Below are positions 54,612 through 63,872 of a stretch of DNA of 64,000 bases, piece by piece (within the stretch, counting starts at the first letter, position 1; every line of letters begins with the position of its first letter). The notes under the pieces are model-generated. The model had not been told where the DNA came from, did no database searches, and worked only from the letters and a program-made list of their open reading frames with translations. The stretch covers positions 124,001 through 188,000 of the forward strand of contig JADLFM010000128.1 of NCBI GenBank assembly GCA_020845495.1, written 5' to 3'. Made by a program: the position numbers and the translations under genes. The stretch is from Chloroflexota bacterium. Lineage in GTDB: Bacteria; Chloroflexota; UBA6077; JACCZL01.

Positions 54612-57071
54612 TCAGCGGATCTCGATCTCGCCAAGAGCTGCCAGGTGAACCGGCGCGCGCTCACGTTCGTCGGCATCGCGGAGGCCGCCGAACAGGCGAT
54701 ACCGCCCGGGCGGTGTGCCCTGAGGGATCCGGAGCAGCAAGGTGTCCGGCACGATCTCACCGACCAGCCACTTGCCGGTGGGGGTGCGCTCCCGATTGGG
54801 CCGGCCCCAGCGTTCCGCCACCACCGACGTGCCATCGGCGCGGGTCATGCGGACGCCACTCTGATAATCGTTCGGGCTATAGGCCGTCGCCTGCCAGACG
54901 AGGGTGATCGGGACGGTCTCGCCCGCTCGGACCGGACGATCTGTGCGCTCGACGGTCAGGATGCGAGCCGAGGGCAGGACGTCGGCGCCAACCTCCTGGG
55001 CCGGGGGGCGAACGGCCGCGCCGTGAGGGGCATGGAGCAGGCGCGGCACGCCGACTACGAGCGCCAGGGCTGCCAGTCCGAGAAGTGCACGAGACGCTCC
55101 GACGCCGGCTGCCAGCGCTCCGACCACCACCACGACCGTGGCGAGCGACACCGCCGCCGCGACAGTCCGAATCGGCGTCTCTCCGAAGCGGATGATGACG
55201 GTGTGGTGGCCGGGCGGCACCTCGACGCGGACCAGCCCGAGCGGGCCGACCGGCTCCATGAGGAGTGGCTGACCGTCCGCCGTCGCCTGCCAGCCGGGAA
55301 AGTAGAAGGCGTGCAGCACGAGCGAGGTCGGCTCGGCAGCGTCCGCCTCGACGGTGGTCTGATAGTAGCCGCGCTCGACGAGGCGGGTCGCGGGGGCGGC
55401 GTGAGGGCTGACCTCTGCGTACACCTCGGCGCGAGTCGGGCTGGGCGGGCGCGCGATCAGGTTTGACTCTTCCTCGACCCAGACTGGAAAGTAGTCGTCG
55501 AAGGCGCTGCGCTCGGAGAGCCGGCGGTCGGCCTGGGTGCCGATGCCCACCTGCTCCTCGGAGATGCGGTGGCTGTCGGCGATGGGCCAGGTCCAGAAGA
55601 TGCCGGGCAGGCTGGTCGCGCCGAGCGTGACGATCAGTGCGGCCGCCGTCGCGATCCCCAGCCACGCACGCCGTCCTCGGAGGCCGCCGCTCTGGTCAGC
55701 CCCCATCGCGCTATACCCTCCGCGCCGATCCGCGAGCACCGTGACGGCCCATGGCAACGCCCCAAGCACGACCGCGCCCGCGAACGACCCGAAGACGAAC
55801 AGGCGCTGCGGGAACTGGATGAACGAGATGAGCGGGATCGTCTCCCAGAGCACGAGGCTCGGCTCGAGTTGGAGGGCCAGCACACCGACGATGCAGACCA
55901 CGAACGCGACGAGCGGCAACGGCGCGGGCGAGTCAGACGCCTCACCGCTCGCCAGTGCCTGCCGCCGCCCGATCGCGAGCGCAGCCAGGACCAGGATGCT
56001 GGCCAGCAGGGTCAGCACGCCGATCGTCAGTCCGAAGTGGGGAACGGCCTCGCCGTAGTAATCGAAGACGAGCGACCCCTGGAGCAGATTCGGCAGTTCC
56101 ACAAGGTACCGACCGACGCTAAAGGCGCCCTTCCGCTGGCTCGAGACGTTGCTCGCCGAAAGCTCGGTTAGCGCTGGCAGCCAGTACACGGCTGCCAGAC
56201 CCAGGCCGAGAACCATGGCTGCCGCCGCCCGCATCAGCCCGCCGAGGGCCACGCGCAGGCGCTGTCGACGCTCGATCTTCGCCGTGTCCGGCTGTTCAAG
56301 CCCGACCGCTGTCCCGAGCGTGCTGCCAGGAGCCACCCCGCCGGGGTCACCTGTGGTCGCTCCGCTCGGTCGGCCGATCGTGCTCCCGGCCGCCAGGAGC
56401 GCCGCGTATGCCCCGATGAGCCCGATGAAGAACAGGGCCGTGATGTTGTGCCCGAGGACGATCGTTCCCAGGCTGATGCTGACGGCCGCGAGCATCGCCC
56501 ACCCGCCACTGACCACGAGCCGGTGCACGGCGAGCATCGACCACGGCATGATGGCGAGAGCGACCGATTCGCCGAGGACGCCGCCCTTGTGCGCGTCGAG
56601 CAGGACGTACGGCGCCCAGACGTAGGCGATGGCGGCTACGGCCGCGCGGAGCGGCGCACCCAGGACCGCCCGCGCGTAGGCGTACATCCCGGCTGCGCTC
56701 GCGAGCAGGCAGAGGGAGTAGGTGGCGCGCGCCGCATCGATATACCCGAGCCCGAGCGTATGCAGCCAGACAGCCAGTTCGATGCCGAAGGGTGGGTAGA
56801 ACTGGTGGAGGAGCCGACCGTAGCCGAAGCCAAGCTCCGGCGCCAGCCGCGGATACAAGATGCCCCAATGATGGGCGAGGTCGGTGTGGAGAGACCGGAA
56901 GAGCATCGGCAACTGGTCGTCCTGGTACCACTCCGGTTTCCAGGCCGGAACGATCGCGACCAGCGTGGCCAGCCCGACGAGCACGATTGCGCGCCAGTCC
57001 GCGGACCACGACGCGGTTGGCTGCTCCCGCCTGGAAGTTCGGGAGTGTGGGAGGACAGCGGTGCGACTCAC
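54612..57071 (-). CDS. PTPS-related polytopic membrane protein
   Basis: The protein has about 819 residues with many hydrophobic segments; the N-terminal part reads SLHTDLAHHWGILYPRLAPE, then LLHQFYPPFG and AYARAVLGAPLRAAVAAIAYVWAPY, matching the 6-pyruvoyl-tetrahydropterin-synthase-related membrane family, which resembles oligosaccharyl or YfhO-type glycosyltransferases. The C-terminal third is a beta-rich outer domain. GTG 57071 follows GAGGGGG; ATG 57116 is an alternative and the open frame reaches 57302 over the divergent gene. It is divergent from a GT2 enzyme, suggesting a joint surface-glycan role. Confidence 0.8.
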   Translation of the reverse strand: MSRTAVLPHSRTSRREQPTASWSADWRAIVLVGLATLVAIVPAWKPEWYQDDQLPMLFRSLHTDLAHHWGILYPRLAPELGFGYGRLLHQFYPPFGIELAVWLHTLGLGYIDAARATYSLCLLASAAGMYAYARAVLGAPLRAAVAAIAYVWAPYVLLDAHKGGVLGESVALAIMPWSMLAVHRLVVSGGWAMLAAVSISLGTIVLGHNITALFFIGLIGAYAALLAAGSTIGRPSGATTGDPGGVAPGSTLGTAVGLEQPDTAKIERRQRLRVALGGLMRAAAAMVLGLGLAAVYWLPALTELSASNVSSQRKGAFSVGRYLVELPNLLQGSLVFDYYGEAVPHFGLTIGVLTLLASILVLAALAIGRRQALASGEASDSPAPLPLVAFVVCIVGVLALQLEPSLVLWETIPLISFIQFPQRLFVFGSFAGAVVLGALPWAVTVLADRRGGYSAMGADQSGGLRGRRAWLGIATAAALIVTLGATSLPGIFWTWPIADSHRISEEQVGIGTQADRRLSERSAFDDYFPVWVEEESNLIARPPSPTRAEVYAEVSPHAAPATRLVERGYYQTTVEADAAEPTSLVLHAFYFPGWQATADGQPLLMEPVGPLGLVRVEVPPGHHTVIIRFGETPIRTVAAAVSLATVVVVVGALAAGVGASRALLGLAALALVVGVPRLLHAPHGAAVRPPAQEVGADVLPSARILTVERTDRPVRAGETVPITLVWQATAYSPNDYQSGVRMTRADGTSVVAERWGRPNRERTPTGKWLVGEIVPDTLLLRIPQGTPPGRYRLFGGLRDADERERAPVHLAALGEIEIR

Positions 57072-57190
57072 GCGCCCCCTCGTTGAGGTCCGGTCATCGG
57101 GGCGGGACCATACCATGCGCCTTGTCGCACTCGCGAAGCATTCTCGTCCCCGATTGCCCGATCGCGCCTTGGGGCAGGACGCGCTCGGTA

Positions 57191-57204
57191 CGGTAGAATT
57201 ACCG
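57191..57204 (+). promoter_or_regulatory. Palindrome overlapping a TAGAAT -10
   Basis: cggta-gaat-taccg; TAGAAT at 57194-57199 fits a -10 (weak TTGGGG -35, 19-nt spacer). It lies 26 nt before the GT2 start. Confidence 0.4.
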
Positions 57205-57229
57205 TCCAGAGAAGTCGGCGGGGAGGAGC

Positions 57230-58009
57230 GTGTTGGCGCGGCATCGCCCGCGGGGAGAGGACGACGAGGTCGTGCTGAGCATTTCGGCGGTGCTGCCCGC
57301 ATACAACGAGGAGGAGGTCATCGCCGCAAGCGTTGCGGCAATGACCCAGTCACTCGAATCGCTCGGGGCTGAGTACGAGGTGATCGTCGTCAACGACGGG
57401 AGCCGCGATCGGACGGCCGAGATCGTCGCCGAGCTCGGCGAGCAGAACCCCCGCGTTCGGCTCGTGTCGCACGTCCAGAACCAGGGCTATGGCGCCGCGC
57501 TCTGGACCGGTTTCACCAGCGCCACGAAAGACCTCGTCTTCCTGACCGACGGTGACAAGCAGTTCGACGTTGCGGAACTACGGGAGTTCCTGCCGCTCCT
57601 CGAGGGCGCGGACATGGCGATCGGGTATCGTCGACCCCGCGCCGACCCGCTCATTCGACGACTGAACGGCTGGGGCTGGAATACAATCGTCACCCTGCTG
57701 TTCGGCTACACCGCCCGCGACGTCGACTGCGCCTTCAAGCTGTTCCGACGCGGTATCCTCGATCACGTCCAGGTGCACGCACGCGGCGCCACGTTCAGTG
57801 CCGAGTTCCTGGTCAAGGCACGGCGGCTCGGGTACGTCATTCGCGAGCGCCGCGCCAGCCACTACCCGCGTCCAGCCGGGCAGGCAACCGGTGCGAAGCC
57901 AGCCGTCATCTTTAAAGCGTTCCAGGAGCTGCTGCGGCTCCGGCTCAGCCTCGACAGCGATCTCGCACGCACCGCCCGTGCCCGTCAGGTCACCCGCCCG
58001 GGCGTCTGA
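57230..58009 (+). CDS. GT2 glycosyltransferase (dolichol/polyprenyl-phosphate mannosyltransferase-like)
   Basis: The protein has 259 residues, GT-A fold: SISAVLPAYNEEEVIAASV, EVIVVNDGSRDRTAEI, LTDGDKQFD (metal-binding D-x-D) and DVDCAFKLFRRGIL. There are no membrane helices. It likely makes polyprenyl-phosphate sugars used by GT39/GT-C enzymes such as the partial gene at the left edge. GTG 57230 with GGGAGGAG close upstream. Confidence 0.9.
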   Translation: MLARHRPRGEDDEVVLSISAVLPAYNEEEVIAASVAAMTQSLESLGAEYEVIVVNDGSRDRTAEIVAELGEQNPRVRLVSHVQNQGYGAALWTGFTSATKDLVFLTDGDKQFDVAELREFLPLLEGADMAIGYRRPRADPLIRRLNGWGWNTIVTLLFGYTARDVDCAFKLFRRGILDHVQVHARGATFSAEFLVKARRLGYVIRERRASHYPRPAGQATGAKPAVIFKAFQELLRLRLSLDSDLARTARARQVTRPGV

Positions 58010-58183
58010 CCGCCCACGCGGCGTGCGCCAGCCTGGTCACGAGCAGGTCTGGCGCCCATCTGTCCGCTCCTTGCCGGCCCTTCTCGATTCCGGCGTGGTC
58101 TGACGGCGGCCGCCGTGACATTCAGCATGACCCTGCACCTGCCCACGGCCACTCATTGACCTGATGCTCGTAGCGAGCGTGCG

Positions 58184-58381
58184 ATGGTCCGCGAGCGGCT
58201 GACCGGGCTCCTGCCGATCCTTGCTGGGCTGGCAGGCTTCGGCCTCGCCTACGCGCTCTGGGCGTTCTCAGTGGCCCTACTTCCGATGCCGACACCCCTA
58301 CCCGGCCTTCGCCCCGATCTGCTGCGACTGTTGTCGCCGGGTATCTGCTCAGCCTGGCAGGCCGGCAGCATGAAGCGGTGA
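58184..58381 (+). pseudogene. Truncated membrane protein cut by IS66 remnant
   Basis: Begins MVRERLTGLLPILAGLAGFG with one good TM helix and then runs into the IS remnant at 58350, ending after 65 codons. It looks like the N-terminus of a longer membrane protein. The family is not recognisable; it could also be a chance ORF. No other gene is seen in 58010-58183. Confidence 0.4.
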
Positions 58382-58789
58382 CGGACTGGCGTTGGTGCGG
58401 AGCAGGTCGAGGAAGCGCTGGCCTCGCTTGCAGGCGGTGGCGAAGAGTGAGGTCAGGATGGCCGAGATCTTGGCGCCGGCCCAGGAACGGAAGCCGCCGG
58501 TGACCTTGCGGTGGATGACTGAGGGGCGGAAATCCTGCTCGGAGGCGTTGTTGGCGGGCGGGACGTTCGGACGGTCGAAGCAGGCGAACAGGCTGGCCCG
58601 ATGCTGGCGATAGCGCTCCTGGAGACGGCCCGCAGTGGCGGTGTCGAACTGCTCTGAGAGGAGGGTGCGGAAGATGAGTCGGTCGGCGGCGTTCTCGATC
58701 CGTCGCCGCCGGAGCGTGAAGGAGGCCGCGGGGATCGTGTCGCGGATGGTGTGGAGGTGGATGGCGCGGCCGAAATTGTGCGCGGATCG
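58349..58789 (-). pseudogene. IS66-family transposase, C-terminal remnant
   Basis: Minus-strand open frame of 146 codons without a start, closed by TAG just upstream. It carries NNASEQDFRPSVIHRKVTGG, the well-known C-terminal part of IS66 transposases, followed by FRSWAGAKISAI. The catalytic N-terminal part is missing. Confidence 0.85.
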
Positions 58790-58812
58790 CTAAACCGTGG
58801 CCTGTCAGGCTG
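58350..58812 (-). mobile_element. 463-bp IS66-type remnant with 14-bp terminal inverted repeats
   Basis: Left end cagcctggcaggcc (58350-58363) and right end ggcctgtcaggctg (58799-58812) are inverted copies with one mismatch. They frame the transposase fragment. No target-site duplication was seen. Confidence 0.6.
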
Positions 58813-58820
58813 TTGACGAA

Positions 58821-59519
58821 TCAGGGCCTCGACGAAGGGGAGCATGCGACGGCCGCTGTCGCCCGCCGTTCCCAGATGTGCAGGGTCTGCCGGAGGCCAA
58901 GCCCAAAAGCGATGCTCCAGAGCGCGAGTGCCGCGAAACGGTGGCGCCGCAGCGCCCCTGAGAACGAGCGGCCAGCCAGCGCGGCAAGTCCGGCAGCCGC
59001 CAGGAGCCGAATGCCGCGCGCGACTCCCGCCTGGAGCAAGAACGGGCCGACCGGCAGGTGTAGCCCGCCGGCGACGTACGCGAAAATCTTGAACGGAACG
59101 CCTGAGAACGGCTGATGCCAGACGCCCCTCGCTCCCTCTCGGTCGAGCCATTGGTACACGGCGACGATCATGGCCGGGCGCACCAGCGCTCGGCGCTCGA
59201 CCGTGGTGGTCCCCCACCCCAGACGTCCAAGCTGATAGCTCATGGCTCCGCCGACGGTCGAGCCGGCCGCCGCGACGAGCGCCAACCGCCACCAGCAGGC
59301 TGGCCGAAACGCTGTCAACGGCACGAGCACTGCGTCTGGCATGATCGGCCAGACGGTGGCCTCAGCCACTGCCCAGGCGAACACCAGGACCGCCGCCCGA
59401 GCGTCAGTCGGTAGTCGCCCGCGCCAGTTGAAGCGGGCGACGATGACGAGTGACTGATTCAGAAGCCGGCTGATGGAGGCAGCACTCACGCTGCGCCCTG
59501 GGTTCAGGATAGCGGACAC
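58821..59519 (-). CDS. VTT/YqaA-like (DedA-related) membrane protein
   Basis: The protein has 232 residues with several membrane segments. WPIMPDAVLVPLTAF, AAAGSTVGGAMSYQLGRLG and PFSGVPFKIFAYVAGG match the YqaA branch of the VTT/SNARE-associated family (re-entrant loops, conserved Pro/Gly). Such proteins move lipids or solutes. The IS66 remnant begins 9 bases beyond its stop, so the C-terminus may have been altered. Confidence 0.75.
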   Translation of the reverse strand: MSAILNPGRSVSAASISRLLNQSLVIVARFNWRGRLPTDARAAVLVFAWAVAEATVWPIMPDAVLVPLTAFRPACWWRLALVAAAGSTVGGAMSYQLGRLGWGTTTVERRALVRPAMIVAVYQWLDREGARGVWHQPFSGVPFKIFAYVAGGLHLPVGPFLLQAGVARGIRLLAAAGLAALAGRSFSGALRRHRFAALALWSIAFGLGLRQTLHIWERRATAAVACSPSSRP

Positions 59520-59549
59520 GCTCGCCTGGACTTCGAGGGAGTACCTTGT

Positions 59550-60995
59550 CTATCCGGCGATGGTCGGCGGGGCCGGCTCGGCGGGCCAGCGGTCGGCCCA
59601 GGGCCGGGCCTGCTCGTAGGCGGCGGCGGTCTGGAGCACGAACGCATCCGCCGCGAACGGCCCCACGATCTGGAGCCCGACCGGCAGGCCGCTCCCCGTC
59701 CATCCCGCCGGCACTGAGATGGCGGGTAGACCGCAATGGTTGCCGAACGGCGTGAACGCGGCGTGCCCGCGCGGCCCCACCGCCTGCCCCTCGATCTCGC
59801 CGGGGTACGGACGGTCGACGGTCCAGGGGAGGCTGGCGGCGGTCGGGGTGAGCAGGAGATCGTAGCGCCCGAAGAAGGCCAGCAGTTCCTGATAGACGGC
59901 CGTCTGGTACTGTCGGGCGCGCACCATTTCGCGGCCCGTCACCTGGGAGCCGGCCTCCACGCTGGCCAGTGCCTCTGGCCCGAGCGTGTCGGCCTGCTCG
60001 GGGAGGAACGGCGCGAGTAGCTCGGCGGTCCCAGGTGCGCCGAGAGCGCGGGTCACGACGTCCTCGAAGTCCTGTGGGATCGCCGGCGTCGCTCGCTCGA
60101 CGACGCAGCCCAGATCCTCGAAGGCGCGGGCGGCTCGTTCGCAGAGCGCGCGAACGTCCGGGTCGACCGGGCGGTCGCCCAAGTCTGGGGTCCAGGCAAC
60201 GCGCACGCCCCGCAGCGCGGCCGGCTGCGCAAGCGTGGCGGCGTCCGGAAGGTCGGGCAAGAAGGACTGGCGATCGTAGGGGTGCCGGCCGGCCATGACC
60301 GAGAGCATCAACGCCGCGTCTTCGACGGTGCGGGTCAGCGGGCCGGCGACGGTGTAATCGCCGGTACTCGACGGATGGCCCGGGCCGAGCGGGATGCGCC
60401 CCTGGGTCGGCTTGTAGCCGACGATCCCGACATGGCAGGCCGGCCGCCGGATGCTGCCGCCGGTATCGGTCCCGATGGTGACCGGGCCGAGACCTGCCGC
60501 GACTGCCGCCGCCCCGCCGCCGGTCGAGCCGCCGGGCGTGCGGTCGGTGTCCCAGGGATTGCGGGTCGTGCCGATCAGCCGGTTCGTTGTGAAGCCGGTC
60601 GAGCTAAGCTCCGGCACGTTGGTGGTACCGAGGACGATTGCGCCGGCCTGGACGAGCCGGTCCACGCAGATGGCGCTTCGGTCTGGCACGAACCGTGCGA
60701 GCGGTTCGATTCCTAACGTCGATCGGATCCCTGAAACCCAGATGGCATCCTTGATCGTGAGCGGTACGCCGTGGAGCGGTCCGTGCGCGTCGCCACGCTG
60801 CACCGCCGCTTCGGCCTCACGGGCCGCCGTCCTGGCCCGCTCGGGCACCAGCGTCATGAACGCTTTGAGGATCGGGTCGACCCGGTCGATCCGATCCAGC
60901 ACCGCGTCGACGACCTCGACCGGCGAGACTTCGCGCTGCCGAATGAGCGCGGCCAGCCGCACGGCCGACAACCGACAGAGAGCGTCGCGATCCAT
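59550..60995 (-). CDS. Amidase (amidase signature family)
   Basis: The protein has 481 residues. Catalytic triad: Lys82 in TIKDAIW, cis-Ser157 in PGGSTGGGAAAVAAG, Ser181 in DTGGSIRRP. It is related to GatA and to amide, nylon-oligomer or indoleacetamide hydrolases; lack of gatB/gatC neighbours suggests a stand-alone amidase. ATG 60995 with strong GGGAGGAA SD. Confidence 0.93.
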   Translation of the reverse strand: MDRDALCRLSAVRLAALIRQREVSPVEVVDAVLDRIDRVDPILKAFMTLVPERARTAAREAEAAVQRGDAHGPLHGVPLTIKDAIWVSGIRSTLGIEPLARFVPDRSAICVDRLVQAGAIVLGTTNVPELSSTGFTTNRLIGTTRNPWDTDRTPGGSTGGGAAAVAAGLGPVTIGTDTGGSIRRPACHVGIVGYKPTQGRIPLGPGHPSSTGDYTVAGPLTRTVEDAALMLSVMAGRHPYDRQSFLPDLPDAATLAQPAALRGVRVAWTPDLGDRPVDPDVRALCERAARAFEDLGCVVERATPAIPQDFEDVVTRALGAPGTAELLAPFLPEQADTLGPEALASVEAGSQVTGREMVRARQYQTAVYQELLAFFGRYDLLLTPTAASLPWTVDRPYPGEIEGQAVGPRGHAAFTPFGNHCGLPAISVPAGWTGSGLPVGLQIVGPFAADAFVLQTAAAYEQARPWADRWPAEPAPPTIAG

Positions 60996-61170
60996 CGTTT
61001 CCTCCCGAGCCGAGCGATCACCGTCGAGGGCGACGCGATGGGGATGCGGAGCGAGCGGCGAGCGAGCATGCCGCCGCTGGGGCCGGCACCGGGATAGTAG
61101 CCGATGGCGAGACGGGCAACCCGCGAGTGTCGCGGCGCCGCCCGCGCAAACGTTATGGCAGATCGAGACG

Positions 61171-62379
61171 CTACTTCACGTCGTAGGCGTACAGGTTGTA
61201 CTTGTCCATCAGGGTGATGAGCTTCGGCGCATAGGCGGGGTCCGTGGCGTAGCCAGCGTCGTTGATCGCCTGGGCGAACTTCTTCGGATCGTCCTTCACC
61301 TTCAGGGCCGGGCGGTAGCGGGAGTTGTCGAGGAACCAGCGGCCGTGGTCGGAGATCGAGTCGGCCAGCGTCTTGTACGCCTTGAAGCCGGCCATCACGA
61401 TGACGTCTTCGCCGTCGATCACTTCCCAGGTCTCGATGTTATAGATACCGGCGGTGCCCGGATCCCTGAGCGCCTTGATGCCGAACAGGTTCTTGGCCTC
61501 ACGCGTCAGCTTGCTGCGGCCCCAGTCGGACTCGAGGATCGCCTGTGCGAGCGTCACCGAGGCTGGTACGCCGGTCTCGCGCATCGACTGACGGGCGCCG
61601 GGCGCGACCGAGAGGATGAACTGCCGCTGCGACGTGGTGGTGTTCGGCGGGGTTGGCAGGTGGTCGTCCGAGGGGGCCGGTGCAGGCATGGCCGGCGCCT
61701 GTGGCACCACGACGCGCAAGGTAGGAGCGGGCCGCTGCTCGACCGACGCCAGTGGCGCCTGCTCGATAGCCGGCGCTGGTTGCTGAGCGATGGCCGGCTC
61801 GCGGTTCGGCACGGCCCCGCCCGCGACGATCAGCACCTGACCGGGCAGCAGGTGGTCCGGATCGGCGATAGCGTTCGCCCGGATGAGATCCTCGATGCGC
61901 GCACCGTACCGCTCGGCGATCGCGGTGAGAGTATCTCCGTCCTGCACCAGGTGGAGAATGCCGCCGACCGGCAGCAGCGTCAGCTTCGCGCCCGGCTGGA
62001 TCTGGTCCGCGCTGTCCAGGCCGTTGTTCCAGAGCAGCGCCGCGACGTCCGTCCCGAAGCGCGCCGCGATCTCGTCGGCGGTCTCGCCGGGTCGGACCTC
62101 GTACTCGAAGGTCTGGGCGGGGGTCCGTCGACCGAACAGGCGTGCCAGCCGAGGCCGTGGGTCGACGACCTGGGCGAGGCGAGAATCCATGGCGGGAACG
62201 TCAGCGGGGTCAGTCCAGTCAGCGGCGTACGCCTGCTGGATGCCAAGGCCGTTGACAGCCTCGTGCGTGAAGGTCAGCACCTGGTCCTGGTGCCACAGAC
62301 TGGTGGTGGTCAGGAGGAGGGCGCTGGTAGCGAGGGCCACGGAGATCTTGGAGGTCGGCCGGCCGACTGGGACGGCCAT
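61171..62379 (-). CDS. Secreted LysM-glucosaminidase (cell-wall hydrolase)
   Basis: The protein has about 402 residues. An N-terminal hydrophobic segment (ISVALATSALLLTTTSLW) is a signal or anchor. Two LysM domains follow (FEYEVRPGETADEIAARFG, LHLVQDGDTLTAIAERYG), a Pro/Ala linker and a glucosaminidase domain with catalytic Glu in LAQAILESDWGRS. It hydrolyses peptidoglycan. ATG 62379 is used; starts at GTG 62472 or 62526 are possible. A TATAGT -10 lies at 62539-62544 on this strand. Confidence 0.88.
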   Translation of the reverse strand: MAVPVGRPTSKISVALATSALLLTTTSLWHQDQVLTFTHEAVNGLGIQQAYAADWTDPADVPAMDSRLAQVVDPRPRLARLFGRRTPAQTFEYEVRPGETADEIAARFGTDVAALLWNNGLDSADQIQPGAKLTLLPVGGILHLVQDGDTLTAIAERYGARIEDLIRANAIADPDHLLPGQVLIVAGGAVPNREPAIAQQPAPAIEQAPLASVEQRPAPTLRVVVPQAPAMPAPAPSDDHLPTPPNTTTSQRQFILSVAPGARQSMRETGVPASVTLAQAILESDWGRSKLTREAKNLFGIKALRDPGTAGIYNIETWEVIDGEDVIVMAGFKAYKTLADSISDHGRWFLDNSRYRPALKVKDDPKKFAQAINDAGYATDPAYAPKLITLMDKYNLYAYDVK

Positions 62380-62630
62380 CTGACGATCGGCGCGGCGGGG
62401 GGTGCTTTCGGTGAGCAGTGCGGGGGCGAGACGCAATCGAAACGCTGGCGACGTGCGGAGCAAACTCAGCACGATAAACGGGGCCTCCCAGGCAGGGTAA
62501 CGAAGCGTTCTAGGAACGCAGGACACAGGGAGCGGGTGACTATACTAAAAAAACCGAGCGGAAATCGAAACACGTCTGTGATACGCAACGTGCGCAAAAC
62601 GAGCAGTTCTGAGCGTTCCGGGAGGATCAG

Positions 62631-62837
62631 ATGCCGACGATCGTGACCCGGATTCCGAAACGGCAGGAGATCCCGCTCGCGGGTCGACGGCAGGTTGGCG
62701 ACGCCCTACGCGAGCTCGGCATCACGCCTGAGACGGTGATCGTCATCAAGGGCAACCGCCTCTTGACGCGCGACGTCTGGCTCGAAGAGGACGACGTCGT
62801 CGAGGTGCGGCCGGTCATCTCCGGGGGAGGAGCCTAG
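62631..62837 (+). CDS. ttuB: Ubiquitin-like sulfur carrier (MoaD/ThiS/TtuB type)
   Basis: The protein has 68 residues, beta-grasp: IPLAGRRQVGDALRELGITPETVIVIKGNRLLTRD, ending VRPVISGGGA. The C-terminal Gly-Gly is the sulfur-bearing tail, yet one Ala follows. The gene ends one base before the TtuA-like start, so the pair forms a tRNA 2-thiolation operon. ATG 62631 with GGAGGA. TATACT at 62541-62546 may be its -10. Confidence 0.85.
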   Translation: MPTIVTRIPKRQEIPLAGRRQVGDALRELGITPETVIVIKGNRLLTRDVWLEEDDVVEVRPVISGGGA

Positions 62838-63872
62838 ATGAAGTGCACCCGCTGCCGAGGCGAGGCGTGGGTCGAGGTGCGCCGTCACAACGCCGCCTAC
62901 TGCGACGGCTGCTTCGTCCGCTACTTCCACGATCAGGTGGCGCGGGCGATTCGCGGCCACCAGATGTTCGGGCACTCGCAACGGGTGCTCGTGGCGGTGA
63001 GCGGCGGCAAGGACAGCCTGGCTCTCTGGGACGCCCTGATCGAGCTTGGCTACCAGGCCGATGGACTGTATGTGGACCTGGGCATCGGCGAGTATTCGGG
63101 CACGTCGAAGACGCTGACTCAGCAGTTCGCGGCGGCGCGTAACCAGACGCTCCACATCGTCGACCTGGATCAGCGCTACGGCGTTACGATTCCGCTGATC
63201 GCCGACCAGACCCGGCGGGCGCCCTGCTCCGGCTGTGGATTGGCGAAACGTTACCTGTTCAATCGGTACGCGGCCGAGCACGGTTACGACGTGCTGGCGA
63301 CCGGTCATAATCTCGACGACGAAGCAGCGACGCTGCTCGGGAACCTGATGACCTGGCAGACGTCCTATCTGGCACGCCAGCATCCGGTGCTGGAGGCCGA
63401 AGAGGCCGGGCTGGTGCGCAAGGTGAAGCCGCTTTACCGCCTCACCGAGCATGACACGGCGTCGTACGCCGTCATTCGTGGCCTGGAGTACGTCGTCGAG
63501 GAGTGCCCGAACGCGGTCGGGGCGCGCTCGATTGCCTTCAAGGAGGCGCTCAACCTGCTGGAGCAGCGGTCGCCGGGCGCGAAGCAGACGTTCCTGCTCG
63601 GCTTTCTGGAGAAGGGGCGGGAAGCGTTCTCGGCCGACGACCCGCACCAACTACGGCCGTGCAGCGAGTGCGGGCAGCCGACGACGACCGAGCGCTGCGC
63701 CTTCTGCCGGCTGATCTCCGAGACCCACCAGCCGAGCCGCCCGCGTCGTGGCCGCCGGCCCCGCAAGGCACGCCGGCCTGCTGACGCCCCGGCCTCAGCG
63801 CCAGACGCCGTAGCAACCATAGGTGCAGAAGCTGAGGAGCCAGCGCCCTCTAAAGCCGCCCCAACCACCTGA
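62838..63872 (+). CDS. ttuA: tRNA 2-thiolation enzyme (TtuA-like)
   Basis: The protein has 344 residues. Zinc cysteines Cys3, Cys6, Cys22 and Cys25 start the protein. The PP-loop is SGGKDS at 55-60. Cys130, Cys133 and Cys223 sit where TtuA binds its 4Fe-4S cluster, and a second zinc site (CSEC, CAFC) closes the core. A 50-residue basic then Ala/Pro-rich tail follows. With the TtuB-like carrier it thiolates uridine 54 or 34 of tRNA; U54 thiolation is linked with thermophiles. No gene is seen after it to the window end. Confidence 0.9.
   Translation: MKCTRCRGEAWVEVRRHNAAYCDGCFVRYFHDQVARAIRGHQMFGHSQRVLVAVSGGKDSLALWDALIELGYQADGLYVDLGIGEYSGTSKTLTQQFAAARNQTLHIVDLDQRYGVTIPLIADQTRRAPCSGCGLAKRYLFNRYAAEHGYDVLATGHNLDDEAATLLGNLMTWQTSYLARQHPVLEAEEAGLVRKVKPLYRLTEHDTASYAVIRGLEYVVEECPNAVGARSIAFKEALNLLEQRSPGAKQTFLLGFLEKGREAFSADDPHQLRPCSECGQPTTTERCAFCRLISETHQPSRPRRGRRPRKARRPADAPASAPDAVATIGAEAEEPAPSKAAPTT

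Noticed and set aside
58453..59292. Minus-strand 279-residue ORF over the IS remnant and VTT gene
   Set aside because: Wrong frame for both; the true frames give IS66 and VTT similarity.
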